The position numbers were made by a program, and so were the translations under genes. Shown piece by piece: positions 46,363-57,175 of a stretch of 64,000 nucleotides of DNA (position 1 is its first letter; the number at the start of each line of letters is the position of its first letter). The stretch is from Mytilus trossulus. Lineage: Eukaryota > Mollusca > Bivalvia > Mytilida > Mytilidae. Under the pieces are notes generated by a model that worked only from the letters and a program-made list of their open reading frames with translations, was not told where the DNA came from and made no database searches. The DNA lies in assembly GCF_036588685.1 (NCBI RefSeq), contig NC_086378.1:45615035-45679034 (forward strand). The letters are read 5' to 3'.

Positions 46363-47222
46363 TAGTCCAAGATTACTCTGACGTCCGACGGCTGTTTTGC
46401 CAGACAAGCTGGGGCCGTGGGACGTCAGAGCTTGTCCCATATCAAAAAGTGGATATTTGCCCACCCAAAATAGATGTGCTGCCTCCTCGCTTCTGGAGCC
46501 CACTGAGGGCCTTGGAATTATATAAATCGGGCTTCAATCTCTTCATTTTTCATTTATCTCTTCATTTATGTAAGTTTCACCTACCTGCCAACCTTTATTT
46601 TTCTATATTTTAACAGTTTTCACAGTGACCTACGATTTCTGCATCTTGTCTTTCATTTTCAAGGATTATCACGTGACCACGAGAAAACAGTGCAAACGAC
46701 CATAGTGTAACACCTCGTTCATTTACGATGCAAGTTACCTAAATGTCTGAGAGCTTCCAACTGTTATCGTGGTCGGAACTAAATGCTAATTACCGATCTC
46801 CTGTAAAGGAGGTAAAAACACGTGGTAGCTTCTTAATGTTAAACATCGATTTCCTATGAAGGAGGTAAAAAAATATAAATATTTGCATATTTGAGTCTCG
46901 AGGCCACAAACTCTCTCGTAACTTGACGTCCATTTGAAAGTGAAAGTCAAAAATGCATAAATCGATTGGTCTCTGTGAAAACTGTTAAAATATAGAAAAA
47001 TAAAGGTTGCCAGGTACATGTAGGTGAAACTTACATTAATGAAGAGATTGCAGCCCGATTTATATAATTCCAAGGCCCTCAGTCGGCTCCAGAAGCGAGG
47101 AGGCAGCGCATCTATTTTGGGTGGGCAAATATCCACTTTTTGATATGGGACAAGCTCTGAAGTCCCATGGCCCCAGCTTGTCTGGCTAAACAGCCGTCGG
47201 ACGTCAGAGTAATCTTGGACTA
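46363..47222. mobile_element. 860-base foldback element with about 300-base arms
   Basis: Ends TAGTCCAAGATTACTCTGAC and its exact inverse continue as inverted arms for about 300 bases with few mismatches and small indels. Both sides carry ATGGAAGA (46355-46362 and 47223-47230), an exact 8-bp target duplication. Each arm has the same translated block (SDVRRLF, QTSWG, GTSELVPYQKVDICPPKID, LPPRFWS, LRALELYKSG) with mostly amino-acid-changing differences. That argues against a maintained protein. The two frames recorded over the arms are therefore treated as non-genes. Non-autonomous; superfamily suggested by the 8-bp duplication only. Confidence 0.88.
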
Positions 47223-47584
47223 ATGGAAGAAACCCATGTACTTTTTTGTTGGGCCTAATGACTTCTTTTTTAACATAGTTCAAACCAGGTTTCACAATTT
47301 TGTGATTATCAAGATAATCATGTGGTTCATGGTTAAGGAAGTTGAAAACATGTATTACATGTAATATTGTTAGGTATATTTTAAACAATTTTTTCACATA
47401 CATGTACATGTAAGATACTTCAAATATAAAACAATTATCAAATTATTTTTACCTATTTCTATTAATATATAGTACCCCTGGCTTCAAGTATAAATATTCT
47501 TATACATAAATCGCTTCAAATTCTAAACAATGAATATAATTGTGTGATCAAAATGGTTTGTAAATTATCAAAAGTTCAAGCGGG

Positions 47585-47698
47585 ACATAGTGAGAAAAAT
47601 TTGGGTGATAATATAGGGAATGACTGAAGCATGACAGGAGCTCCCCCTCCTTGCGAAATTCAGCAGGCCCTATACAAAAAGTTCTGGATCCGCCACTG
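47585..47698. mobile_element. MITE, CAGTGGCGGATC family, right-part fragment
   Basis: GAGAAAAATTTGGGTG, ATATAGGGAATGACTGAAGC and TTCTGGATCCGCCACTG follow the order of the copy at 51126-51293. The left terminus is missing. Confidence 0.65.
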
Positions 47699-47699
47699 G

Positions 47700-48440
47700 G
47701 GATATATTTCCGAAATATTTTAACGATAAGGTGTACAATGTATATGATTTGTGTCCCTTTCCAGATTGGGGTACACTTGTACAAGGTAGGAATTAAAAGA
47801 ATTAATATTAGGGATTTGAGGGTGTGGTACAAAAAGGTCATCTTTTTACTGATGGGATTTGTGAATGGCACTCCTGGTGCCTTTGATGTACTAAAAGAGC
47901 TTATTTGCTTTTGTGTTTGAACTTTGTGTACTTGATCTGGTTCGACCAAATAGTGGTAATAAAGACGGGATAATAGGTCAAGTTTTCGATAAATAGAAAA
48001 GGGACCATCTTGTTTTAAAAATATGCTAACATTTCATATAAAAATAATCCACGTTTTAGTCTTAATTTTATGTAAGGTGAATGCTCTTCGGTTTTCTTAC
48101 GAGACTAATCTAAAGACACTTCTATCTACTTTTCTGGTTATAGAATGGTCAATCAACTTGGAACAAAGAATGCTGACTATCGGAAAGGAAGTGCTTAGGG
48201 CTCCGGAAAGTTAGAAAATAAAGATCTTTACCAAGATCATAGAAAAATATACTTCTTTCTTTACCAAACAGATATCAAAACTTCACAATGGATGGTCGCA
48301 GGTTCGTACTGAATACCCGGATTAAATTTCATTGGATGAAATTAATCGGACACCTGCTGGGGAAACAACAAAGCAAGTACGACAACTCAGTTAAAATATA
48401 GGGGGAAAGAGTAAAAAAAATAGAAAAACAAGTTGCTTTC
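47700..48440. other. Intergenic, no gene seen
   Basis: Short frames on both strands lack splice context or recognisable domains. No element ends were found. Confidence 0.4.
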
Positions 48441-48443
48441 TTT

Positions 48444-48712
48444 AAGGGAGCTACCATTTGATTTCTATGGGGGGTTAGGATGAAAAATTTTGTCCTGCAT
48501 TTTTTAACTGTAATCTTTGTCCTGCCTTTTTATTTTTCACTCTGTTCGGTCCTGCATTTTTTTTTAGTTTATCCTTACTTTTTTTTACCTAACTTGATTG
48601 TCGTCCTGACTTTTTTTTTGCAAGTGTCTCATCCTGCCTTTTTTTTACTCAAAACTCCTGTCCTGCCTATTTTTTCAAATTTCATCCGAGCCCCCCCCCC
48701 CCTTTTTCTCCT
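48444..48712 (+). repeat. TCCTGCATTTTT repeat with MITE-like left end
   Basis: AGGGAGCTACCATTTGATTT, CTATGGGGGGTTAGGATGA matches the left end of the hairpin MITE at 54406-54553. It is followed by repeated GTCCTGCATTTTT / GTCCTGCCTTTTT units and a C tract at the right. The Phe/Leu-rich frame at 48480-48785 is an artefact of the T-rich repeat. Confidence 0.6.
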
Positions 48713-49839
48713 ATTAGTTCAACAGAAAAAAGGACATTTACAAAAATGTATGTTTCTTTCGAAGGCAGATTGTGAGCGTAAATGATCGGTGTACCCTCTT
48801 TTTTATTTCATTTTTCTATTAGGTATAAGATAAAGTGCATTTATAGAAAAAAATTAACGAAATCTTATATTTAATAAAAAAATGATTAAGACCCGCGTGT
48901 TCCATTCTAAAGCGCTTGTTTCTTTTAGATAAAAGTTAGTTTCAAATGCAAAGATTATTTGTGTTTAAGAAATGCAATTACGCGAACCAGTAAAATAGCT
49001 GTTTTTATTGAAATTTAATATTTATCGGTTCATGGTTATATGAACAATGGCTTGATCTTGATCATTACCAAGATCCTTACACCTGCTCTGCAAGCTTTTT
49101 GTGATGCTTTGGGCAGTAAGCATTGACAAGTTGTGTGCTTTTGTGCTCTTAAAAGTTTTAGATGACAAACTCTTTTGAAAATCTTTTTTAAACCTTTAAT
49201 TAACTCGCTTTGAAGGTATTTTCCAAATGTCACTTTTTTTTTATGTTTTCTAATATTTTAAATTGTGGGTCATGAAAAAAACTCAGTGAAAGTTTAATTG
49301 TAAATATATATATAATTTGAATTGCAATGTATCCTCTTCACACTGATGACCGAAACCAATTCATAAATAAAGTTATTTATAGCCTAGAAAAAACAGCAAG
49401 CTTACACCTTGTACTTAATATAAATTTTAAAACAAAATTGAAAAAAAAACAAAAGAGCTATCATGGTCCAACCTGAAATAACCACTAAATAACCATCATC
49501 TGTATATTAGTTTGTTTAAAGGCCACATTTACGAACTGTTGTAAGGTGTTCCTTTTCAGTTTAATTTTTTTTATCGGAACACGATTTTTTCATTAACTTT
49601 TACATGTTTTAAAGGGTGTATTTACATGGTAAAGTTACACTACTAAGTACTTTCCTGTTCTACTGTTCATATAACTTGTCGCGAGTTGCAGTGAAATTTT
49701 TAGTTGCAAAAAATACCAAGCAAAACGTATGCACTTTAATAGACTTTTTAAGAAGGGATATTAAAGATTGGCGTTAATATTGATTCACTTATAGGATCTT
49801 TGCATCGGAACTAAACACATTTATTTAAAAACCAGTTGT

Positions 49840-50469
49840 TGACATGACACGGGTTATGTTCTTCTCATATATGTTATGATGGTAGGATACTAAACCCCTC
49901 ACGCGGGGAGGATCGATAGTGCCTGATATTCATATGATGAAGACATAATCTTTCTATCAGTTTAATTGAAGTCTGGAGCTGGCATGTCAGTTAACTGCTA
50001 GTAGTCTGATGTTATTTATGCATTATTGTCATTTTGTTTATTTTCTTTGGTTACATCTTCTGGCATCAGACTCGGACTTCTCTTACTGAATTTTAATTTG
50101 CGTATTGTTATGCGTTTACTTTTCTGCATTGGCTAGAGGTTAAGGCGGGGGGGGGGGGGGGGGGGGGGGTGTGAGATCTCACAAACATGTTTAACCCAAT
50201 CGCATTTTTGAGCCTGTCCCAAGTCAGGAGACTGGCTTTTGTTAGTCTTATTATTCTATCTTTTAGTTTCTTGTGTACAATTTGGAGTTTAGTATGGCGT
50301 TCATTATCGATGAACTAGTACCTATTTGTTTAGGGGACAGCTGAAGGACGCCCCCGGGTGCGGGAATTTCTTGTTGCACTGAAGACCTGTTGGTGACCTT
50401 CTGCTGTTGTCTGCTCTATAGTCCGGTTGTTGTCTCTTTGGTACATTCCCCATTTCCATTCTCAATTTA
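49840..50469 (+). repeat. Dispersed repeat, family 1, longest copy C
   Basis: Extends further left than the other copies, with GACACGGGTTATGTTCTTCT, ATGATGGTAGGATACTAAAC, AGTCTGGAGCTGGCATGTCA and GTTAACTGCTAGTAGTCTGA before the common part. A run of about 21 G residues interrupts it at 50148-50168. The right end is CCATTTCCATTCTCAATT. No coding frame. Confidence 0.75.
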
Positions 50470-50984
50470 ACTGTGTGAGATTATCTTACATTTTTTGTTT
50501 TAGATATAACAGTGCTAGGATAAAAAAAAATTCTTCTGGAGGACAGTATAAAGTTTAAATATCACCAGAAACAAAGGTGATCAAAGGTTGTACGGGCACG
50601 AAGGTGGACCAAATGATGTAGCCTAGGAGAGCATTATAAGATCCTGCCTTTCTATTGTGTATGCTTTAATGAGTAAATTTTCATAGACATTTACACCAAT
50701 ATGGATACACATTAGGGAAGGGGATCTGCATAAGCCTATGTCTCCGTCCTTCTCTTACTGCTGTCTTGCAGTGTAAAATTGTAATTTTATCTTACGTTAA
50801 TTAGTCGATGTTTTTATTTAGTAAAATACAAAATTAGAGAAAAAAAAAACGTTTCGCTTCAGATGCTTTTTCTTCATCTTCAAGATAAGGTCCTGTCACA
50901 GTTTCATATTAATTATTGTGATCTATTGCTTCTAAAGAAAATGCAAACTGGGTTACTTCTAAAAAGGGCATTAGACGATTATTT

Positions 50985-51385
50985 GTAGATCTTACTGTTC
51001 ACGTCATTGGCTTATTTGTAGATCTTACTGTTCAAGTCATTGGCTTATTTGTAGATCTTACTGTTCACGTCATTGGCTTATTTGTAGATCTTACTGTTCA
51101 CGTCATTGGCTTATTTGTAGATCTTCAGAGGCGGATTTAGGGGGGGGGGGGGGGTCACAGGTGGCCCGGGCCCCCCTTTTTGGGAAAAAATTTGGTTGCT
51201 TATATAGGGAATCATTGAAGCGTGACTGGAGCGGGCCCCCTCTTAGGTCAGTCAGTGGGCCCCCACTTATAAAAAATCCTGGATCCGCCACTGATCTTAC
51301 TGTTCCAGTCATTGGCTTATTTGTAGATCTTACTGTTAGAGGATCTTAGAGTTATTGACTCATTTGTAGATCTTATTGGTCTGGT
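50985..51385 (+). repeat. 33-base tandem repeat interrupted by a MITE
   Basis: CATTGGCTTATTTGTAGATC, TTACTGTTCACGT repeats about five times before 51121 and two to three times after 51294. Near-exact units show recent expansion. The related wording GACTTATTTGTAAATCTTAC recurs inside the large repeat at 51601-53783. Confidence 0.85.
51126..51293. mobile_element. MITE, CAGTGGCGGATC family, intact copy in the tandem array
   Basis: CAGAGGCGGATTTAGGGG at the left and CCTGGATCCGCCACTG at the right are flanked by ATCTT at 51121-51125 and 51294-51298. GGCCCGGGCCCCCC and GGGCCCCC blocks lie inside. The insertion splits one 33-base unit, so it is younger than the array. Confidence 0.88.
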
Positions 51386-51600
51386 CATTTTGTCTGTTAA
51401 ATTTCTCTTCACCTGTTAAAGTTTTCCCAAAAAAAATCTACAAATGCAAATTTGCCAAGAGTTTTCGTATCAAGAGCAAAAAAACTATATAAATTATAAA
51501 AAAAAATCCTATTTTTCTGAAAACTTCAAAGGAGATAGACTGACCTGCTGACCAATTGTACCCTGTCATATGTTTCTTTCAGTCTCTTACTGATAGGAAC

Positions 51601-53783
51601 TAGAGGCTCTAAAGAGCATGTGTTGCTCACCTTGGTCTATGTGAATATTAAACAAAGGAAGCAGATGGATTCATGACAAAATTGTGTTTTGGTGATGGTT
51701 ATGTGTTTGTACATCTTACTTTACTGAATATTCTTGCTGCTTACAATTATCTCTATCTTTAATGAACTTGGCCCAGTAGTTTCAGTGGAAAATTTTAGTA
51801 AAAAAATTACAAATTTACTATATAGGGCAATAACTCCTTAGGGGTCATTTGATCATTCCGGTCATGTTGAGTTATTTGTAAATCTTACTTTGCTGAACAT
51901 TATTGATGTTTAAAGTTTATTTCTATCTAAGATAATAACAAAAAACTGCAAAATTTCATTAAAATTACCCATTTAGGGCAGCAATACAACAACCGGGGTT
52001 GTCCGATTTATCTGAAATTTTAGGGTAGATAGATCTTGACCTGATAAATAATTTTACTCCACGTCAGATTTGCTCTCAATGCTTTGGTTTTTGAGTTGTA
52101 AGCCAAAAACTGCATTTAACCCCTATGTTCTACTTTTAGCCGTGGCGGCCATCTTGGTTGGATGACCGGGTCACCGGACACATTTTTAAACTAGATACAC
52201 CAAAGATGATTCTGGCCAAGTTTGAATTAATTTGGCCCAGTAGTTTCAGAGGAGAAGATTTTTGTAAAAGATCATATTAAGATTTACGAAAAATTGTAAA
52301 AAATTGACTATAAAGGGCAATAACTCCTAAAGGGGTCAATTGACCATTTCGGTCATGTTGACTTATTTGTAAATCTTACTTTGCTGAACATTATTGCTGT
52401 TCTCAGTTTATCTCTATCTATAATAATATTCAAGATAATAACCAAAAACAGCAAAATTTCCTTAAAATTACCCAATTCAGGGACAGCAACCCAACAACGG
52501 GCACATTTTTAAAACTAGATATGACAATGATGATTGTGGCCAAGTTTGGCTTAATTTGGCCCAGTATTTTCAGAGGAGAAAAAATACTAGATATTACAAT
52601 GATGATTGTGGCCAAGTTTGGCTCAGTAGTTTCAGAGGAGAAGATTTTTGTAAAAGTTAACGACGACATACGACGACGACCCCAAGTGATGAGAAAAGCT
52701 CACTTTGCCCCTTGGGCCAGGTGATCTAAAAATGGTTAAAAAAAGACTATACAGATTTTGACCTGATAGACAATTTAACCCCTGTCAGATTTGCTTTAAA
52801 TGCTTTGGTTTTTGAGTTTGAAGCCAAAAACTGCATTTTACCCCATGTTCTATTTTTAGCCATGGTGGCCATCTTAGTTGGTTGGCCTGGTCACAGGACA
52901 CAATTTTTAAACTAGATACCCCAATGATGATTGTGGCCAAGTTTGGTTCGATTTGGCCCAGTAGTTTCAGAGGAGAAGATTTTTGTAAAAGATAACTCAG
53001 ATTTACGAACAATGGTTAAAAATTGACTATAAAGGGCAATTACTCCTAATGATTATAACCAAAAACAGCAAAATTTCCTTATAATTATCAAGGATTTGTA
53101 TAGTATACAAATTCTTGTAATAACCAATTCAGGGGCAGCAACCCAACAATGGGTTGTCCAATTCATCTGAATATTTCAGGGCAGATAGATATTGACCTGA
53201 TAAACAATTTTACCCCTTGTCAGATTTGCTCTAAATGCTTTGGTTTTGAGTTATAAGCCAAACAGAATTGAGAATGGAAATGGGGAATGTATTAAAGAGA
53301 CAACAACCCTACCATAGAAAAAACAACAGCAGAAGGTCACCAACAGGTCTTCAATGTAACGAGAAATTCCCGCACCTGGAGGCGTCCTTCAGCTGGCTCC
53401 TAAACAAATATATACTAGTTCAGTGATAATGAACGCCATACTAATTTCCAAATTGTACACAAGAAACTAAAATTAAAATAATACAATACTAACAAAGACC
53501 AGAGGCTCCTGACTTAGGATAGGCGGAAAAATGCGACGGGGTTAAACATGTTTATGCAAAAACTGCATTTTACCCTATGTTCTATTTTTAGCCATCGTGG
53601 CCATCTTGGTTGGTTGGCCAGGTCACCATTTTTAACTTAGATACCCTAATAAAAATTTTGGTCATGTTTGGTTAAATTTGGCCAAGTAGTTTCAGAGGAG
53701 AAGATTTTTGTAAAAGTTTACATGACGGACGCCAAGTGATGAGAAAAGCTCACGTGGCCCTATGGGCCAGGTGGGCTAAAAAG
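51601..53783 (+). repeat. Interspersed composite, family 7 (GGCCATCTTGGTTGG)
   Basis: A left boundary AGAGGCTCTAAAGAGCATGT, GTTGCTCACCTTGGTCTATG is followed by repeated modules: GGGCAATAACTCCTTAGGGG, TTTGAGTTGTAAGCCAAAAA, GGCGGCCATCTTGGTTGG, AAACTAGATACACCA, GGCCCAGTAGTTTCAGAGGA. Two right ends occur, AAAAGCTCACTTTGCCCCTT...GGGCCAGGTGATCTAAAAA near 52690-52730 and CTCACGTGGCCCTATGGGCC...GGTGGGCTAAAAA near 53750-53783. This shows at least two tandem or nested copies. The second contains a family 1 insertion. I recall this wording as very common in bivalve genomes. No coding frame. Confidence 0.7.
53263..53556 (-). mobile_element. Repeat family 1, 5'-truncated insertion, copy D
   Basis: Inverted family 1 from its right end (GAATTGAGAATGGAAATGGG) to GGGGTTAAACATGTTTATG. 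It lies inside the family 7 phrase AAGCCAAAAACTGCATTTTA. CAAA is present on both sides (53259-53262 and 53557-53560), which fits a 4-base target duplication. Confidence 0.7.
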
Positions 53784-54099
53784 CAAAACCTTTGAAAGAC
53801 CCCTTTTTGGCCCTAAAATACTGCAGTTTTACAAAATTGTTAAAATGTAAACTTTTTAGTCATTTATTGGAAAGAAGAATGCTACTGCTACATAAATATG
53901 GGCTGTTTTTAACAATACAATGCACATATATCAGGTACTAGCATCATTAAGTCATGCCAAATTACTGTAATCTTCACAATTTTAGCATTTAAGTTAAAGT
54001 TTAGATGGTTTCAGTCTTAAATAAAGGTGGCAGCATTTGTGTTCATTCTTTAGATTGAAATGTAAGTTGTGCTTGATGATAAAACATAACATATATATA

Positions 54100-54400
54100 T
54101 ATATAGGTTGAGGATGAACAGATATGCGGCCACATTAATTTTTGACAAAAACCATCTGAATTATGACATTTTTTTGCATATTTGATAGATTTTTCATATT
54201 TAAGCATAAATTATTGGAACATTTAATGAGTTAATCAGTTAAGATATTTCACATTAACTAATTGAATCAACTGAAATATACCCTTTAAAAAGTTTAAAAA
54301 GTGTCTAAAATCTTTTGTCAAATGAACCTGAAATTAGAGGCCAAAATTGGCCCTTACCGGACCTACTCCTTTAAAAAAAATTGTCATTTCAGGAGCAATT
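54100..54400. other. Intergenic, no gene seen
   Basis: AT-rich. An (AT)n tract lies at 54091-54106. No feature can be supported. Confidence 0.4.
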
Positions 54401-54405
54401 CCTTT

Positions 54406-54553
54406 AAAGGAGCTATCATTTGATTTTTATAGGGTGCTAGGATGATTTTTTTTTTAATTCATCCTGACTTTTTTTTAAACTCACTACTTGTGTATGGCCA
54501 AATTAAGAAAAATAAATCATCCTAGCCCCCCTAAAATCAAATGGAAGCTCCCT
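54406..54553. mobile_element. Hairpin MITE, AGGGAGCT...GGGCTAGGATGA ends
   Basis: Left AAGGAGCTATCATTTGATTT, TTATAGGGTGCTAGGATGA pairs with right TCATCCTAGCCCCCCTAAAA, TCAAATGGAAGCTCCCT. The T-rich centre resembles 48444-48712. Confidence 0.75.
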
Positions 54554-54749
54554 AAAACAGGTTCTCTTTTTTTTCTCTGAAAGTTTTGCCAAAGATAATA
54601 TCCTTAACCTGCTGATTGAATTAACTCATTCTCAGATTTGATCTAACTGCTTTAGCTTTCCTAGTCCTAGAGTAATTGGCCAAAATATTGCATTTTTTTT
54701 TTAAAGTTCTTTTTTTAGAAACAGCAGGCCTGTTTGTAGCCAGACCAAA

Positions 54750-54959
54750 TCTCTAGATACAACCTTTGATAAAGTTACTTGTAAACCTAATGAACATTCT
54801 GGTAAAGTTTGGTAACATTTGGCCCAATAATTTCAGAGATGAGAAGTCTGAACAAACATGTACAGAACTGAAGGAGGGACAACTGACGACAACAACAACA
54901 ACAATAGACACCAAGTGATTGATACATTAACATGCAATTTAGGCCTGGTGAGCTAAAGA
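54750..54959 (+). repeat. Repeat family 7, diverged right-end fragment
   Basis: TTTGGCCCAATAATTTCAGA, GATGAGAAG, GACAACTGACGACAACAAC, ACCAAGTGATTG and GGCCTGGTGAGCTAAAGAT follow the order of the family 7 right end. It is the oldest-looking copy. Confidence 0.6.
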
Positions 54960-55356
54960 TATGACTCATGGGGGATACACTTCCATTTGAAATTTTCCTG
55001 TTTTGTTGATAAATTTTGATATCTTTTATTGGATGATTTGTGCATTTAGTCTTATATATATAATATAACTGTAACTAATTGAAACAGCAACTTAAATACA
55101 CAAATGAACATATTAGATCAACATTTAGTCTCCAAAGGCAATGATCAAAATGATTGAAAAGTATCCATGCTATACCGGGTATATATATATAGAAAGCTCT
55201 AAAAACATGGTAAGATGAGGAATGACAAACAAATTTTACAGACGTGTAACAACACCAAAATCTCAATCTTGTATAAGAGATAAACCAAAACTGTAAAAAA
55301 ACTCTTCATAAACTCTGTATAAACCATGTATTAAAATTTAAACAAACATTAAATCA

Positions 55357-55362
55357 TTTATT
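55357..55362 (-). promoter_or_regulatory. Poly(A) signal, bL36m gene
   Basis: AATAAA on the minus strand, 60 bases downstream of the stop at 55422. This is a normal distance for a short 3'UTR. Confidence 0.6.
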
Positions 55363-55421
55363 GAACTCCATTCACATATTCAGAATTTCAGAGTACATGT
55401 AAAAATGTCTTTTTTTCTCTT

Positions 55422-55919
55422 CTAAATTTCTTTTCCCAATCTATCCCCTAACCAGTTATAATGTGTGAACTCAGTTTCTCCTTGTCTGTAGTATCTATCT
55501 GCTCGATATTTCCACCAACATGCCTCATGAAATTTTCCTTTTGAATAATCATCTCTGTATAATAAACCTGAAGGCATTTTCTTCATTTGTCTGTGTCTTG
55601 GTTTTAAGGTACATTCAACATACAATCTTCCTTTACGTCTTTCAAAATAACAGCCATCACATCTTAATTTTAAGACATTCTTTGGTTTGTATGTTCTAAC
55701 TGATAAAATTGAAGTGGAAGCAGGTAGCAACAACTTAGAAAGTCCTTGATTAGGGAACTGGGACCTAGACTCTTTAACTGAAGTTAGTGTTTGTGGTCTG
55801 TAAGCACTTATACATGAAAATAATCGTGTAGAGATTGAATCTGTCATAGTTTTAGTTGCCTGTACTGCTGGACTCCCATGATGCACCAGACCTCGGCAAA
55901 GTATCCTTGCTAAACTCAT
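55422..55919 (-). CDS. MRPL36: Mitochondrial large-subunit ribosomal protein bL36m
   Basis: 165 residues in one exon. Residues about 1-75 are a Ser/Thr/Arg-rich lead without acidic patches, fitting a mitochondrial targeting sequence (MSLARILCRGLVHHG at the start). The bL36 core follows: VRTYKPKNVLKLRCDGCYFE, then RRKGRLYVECTLKPRHRQ. Its Cys-x2-Cys, later Cys and His make the zinc ribbon C-x2-C-x12-C-x4-H. The known role is stabilising the 23S-type rRNA core of the mitoribosome at the base of the stalk. A C-terminal extension of about 45 residues (DDYSKGKFHEACWWKYRADR, then YYRQGETEFTHYNWLGDRLG) is aromatic and basic and is absent from bacterial L36. An acceptor TTTATTTACAG 22 bases before the ATG implies a 5'UTR intron. 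The upstream exon was not found. Confidence 0.93.
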   Translation of the reverse strand: MSLARILCRGLVHHGSPAVQATKTMTDSISTRLFSCISAYRPQTLTSVKESRSQFPNQGLSKLLLPASTSILSVRTYKPKNVLKLRCDGCYFERRKGRLYVECTLKPRHRQMKKMPSGLLYRDDYSKGKFHEACWWKYRADRYYRQGETEFTHYNWLGDRLGKEI

Positions 55920-56039
55920 TTGTCTCCTTTATTGATGCAATCTGTAAATAAATTAATAAGAAATTAATAAAATAATTAAATATTATATAAAAAATGTCAA
56001 AAGTTTAAATTTACATATATTAGAAAAAAGGAGATGTGG

Positions 56040-56300
56040 TAAACTCTCTTTGTAGCATGAAACCTTGTAGTACAATTTCAGAGAGATTCATACACTTTAA
56101 CACAAGTTATTGTCTGTAAACTAGAAAAAGGCTTGTCTTTGGCTCCTTTTTTTTTTAAACTGTTGGTACCATAACCCTAAAATCAATCCCAACCTTCCTT
56201 TTGTTGTATTGAACCTCCTTTGAACATTGAACATACACTTTAATAATAGTTATTAATCGGAAACCAAATATGTTTTTGTACGACACTGACCACATCATCA
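56040..56300 (+). repeat. Repeat family 5, internal fragment
   Basis: CTTGTAGTACAATTTCAGAG, AGATTCATACACTTTAACAC, AAGTTATTGTCTGTAAACTA and AAAATCAATCCCAACCTTCC match family 5 units. Neither the left nor the CGTATAAAA end is preserved. Confidence 0.6.
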
Positions 56301-56420
56301 TGATCATAGAATTATATCATATAACGCAAAAAAAATATATTTATAGCAATACACTTTTAATTTAGAGTTTAAGCCCTCGAAATGAAAATGTCTGTATTTT
56401 TTTGTGACATTACTATAAGC

Positions 56421-56943
56421 AGTCTCACTAATTAACGACAATCAAAATTTTAAAAACTTTAACCACAAAGTGAAAGTAATGTTTCCTGTCAGAAAAACTA
56501 AGTCCATATGTCCATTAATAATTAAAATACAGAAAAACAGGATATTTTTTTTTACAAAATTTACTTTTGGATGCTATCTTATGAACATAAACAAGCTGTC
56601 CAAGTTTGGTACAAATCCAGGATAGTTTCAGAAAATTATTAAGATTACAAAAACTTTAACCACAGAGTTAATATTTGTAAAGGTCGCCCGATAACCGCCA
56701 CCGAAATGTAGGATTGCTATTATATCTCTCTTTTTCAACAAAAGTTGAAGACTCAATAAAATTCACTTTAAAACTGTCATGACTGTCCTTTTATTAAAAA
56801 AAAAATCAATGCAAATTTTTTTAACATATTTATTTGGAATAAGCCATGATAAGTAATTTTAATTTTTTCATTTCTTATCGCTAAATAGTTTTCTTGACTC
56901 TTCTTGTTGCTAAATCACTCTTCGTGCACTAATTGTTAAGACC
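56421..56943. mobile_element. Degraded relative of the GGTCTCACTAATTAGCGAC element
   Basis: The left AGTCTCACTAATTAACGACA resembles the left end of 60101-60761. The right zone TTCTTATCGCTAAATAGTTT, TCTTCTTGTTGCTAAATCAC, CACTAATTGTTAAGACCC resembles its right arm. The centre is unrelated. Confidence 0.45.
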
Positions 56944-57175
56944 CAATTTATGTGCTCATCAACTCACTGTTGTCATGGTTGTATGCACAATGAATAGGAA
57001 AATGCTAGAAGGAATTATTTTTTTAATTACAGTGGGAAACAAATTCACATCCATTAGACAAAAAGTGGTCAGAACTTGCAGAACTTGGCTGAGCCTAGTC
57101 CAAATAATTGTCATGATTGTGACGTCTTGGAAGGCTTTTTTAAATTTTGGCTTTGACGCCTTCATGTGATGTAAG

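Noticed and set aside
46305-47409. Two frames with matching translations (QKVDICPPKID, LPPRFWS) on opposite strands, looking like a conserved protein
   Set aside because: They are the two inverted arms of one foldback element. Differences are mostly replacement changes and there is no start or splice context.
48480-48785. Hydrophobic 101-codon frame resembling a membrane protein
   Set aside because: It arises from repeated TCCTGCATTTTT units in a T-rich repeat.
50148-51150. Runs of over ten G as possible G-quadruplex regulatory sites
   Set aside because: They are homopolymers inside repeat copies and probably vary by sequencing error. No gene-related placement.
52430-53012. Frames repeating LATIIIVISS on the minus strand
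   Set aside because: They are translations of repeated modules in family 7.
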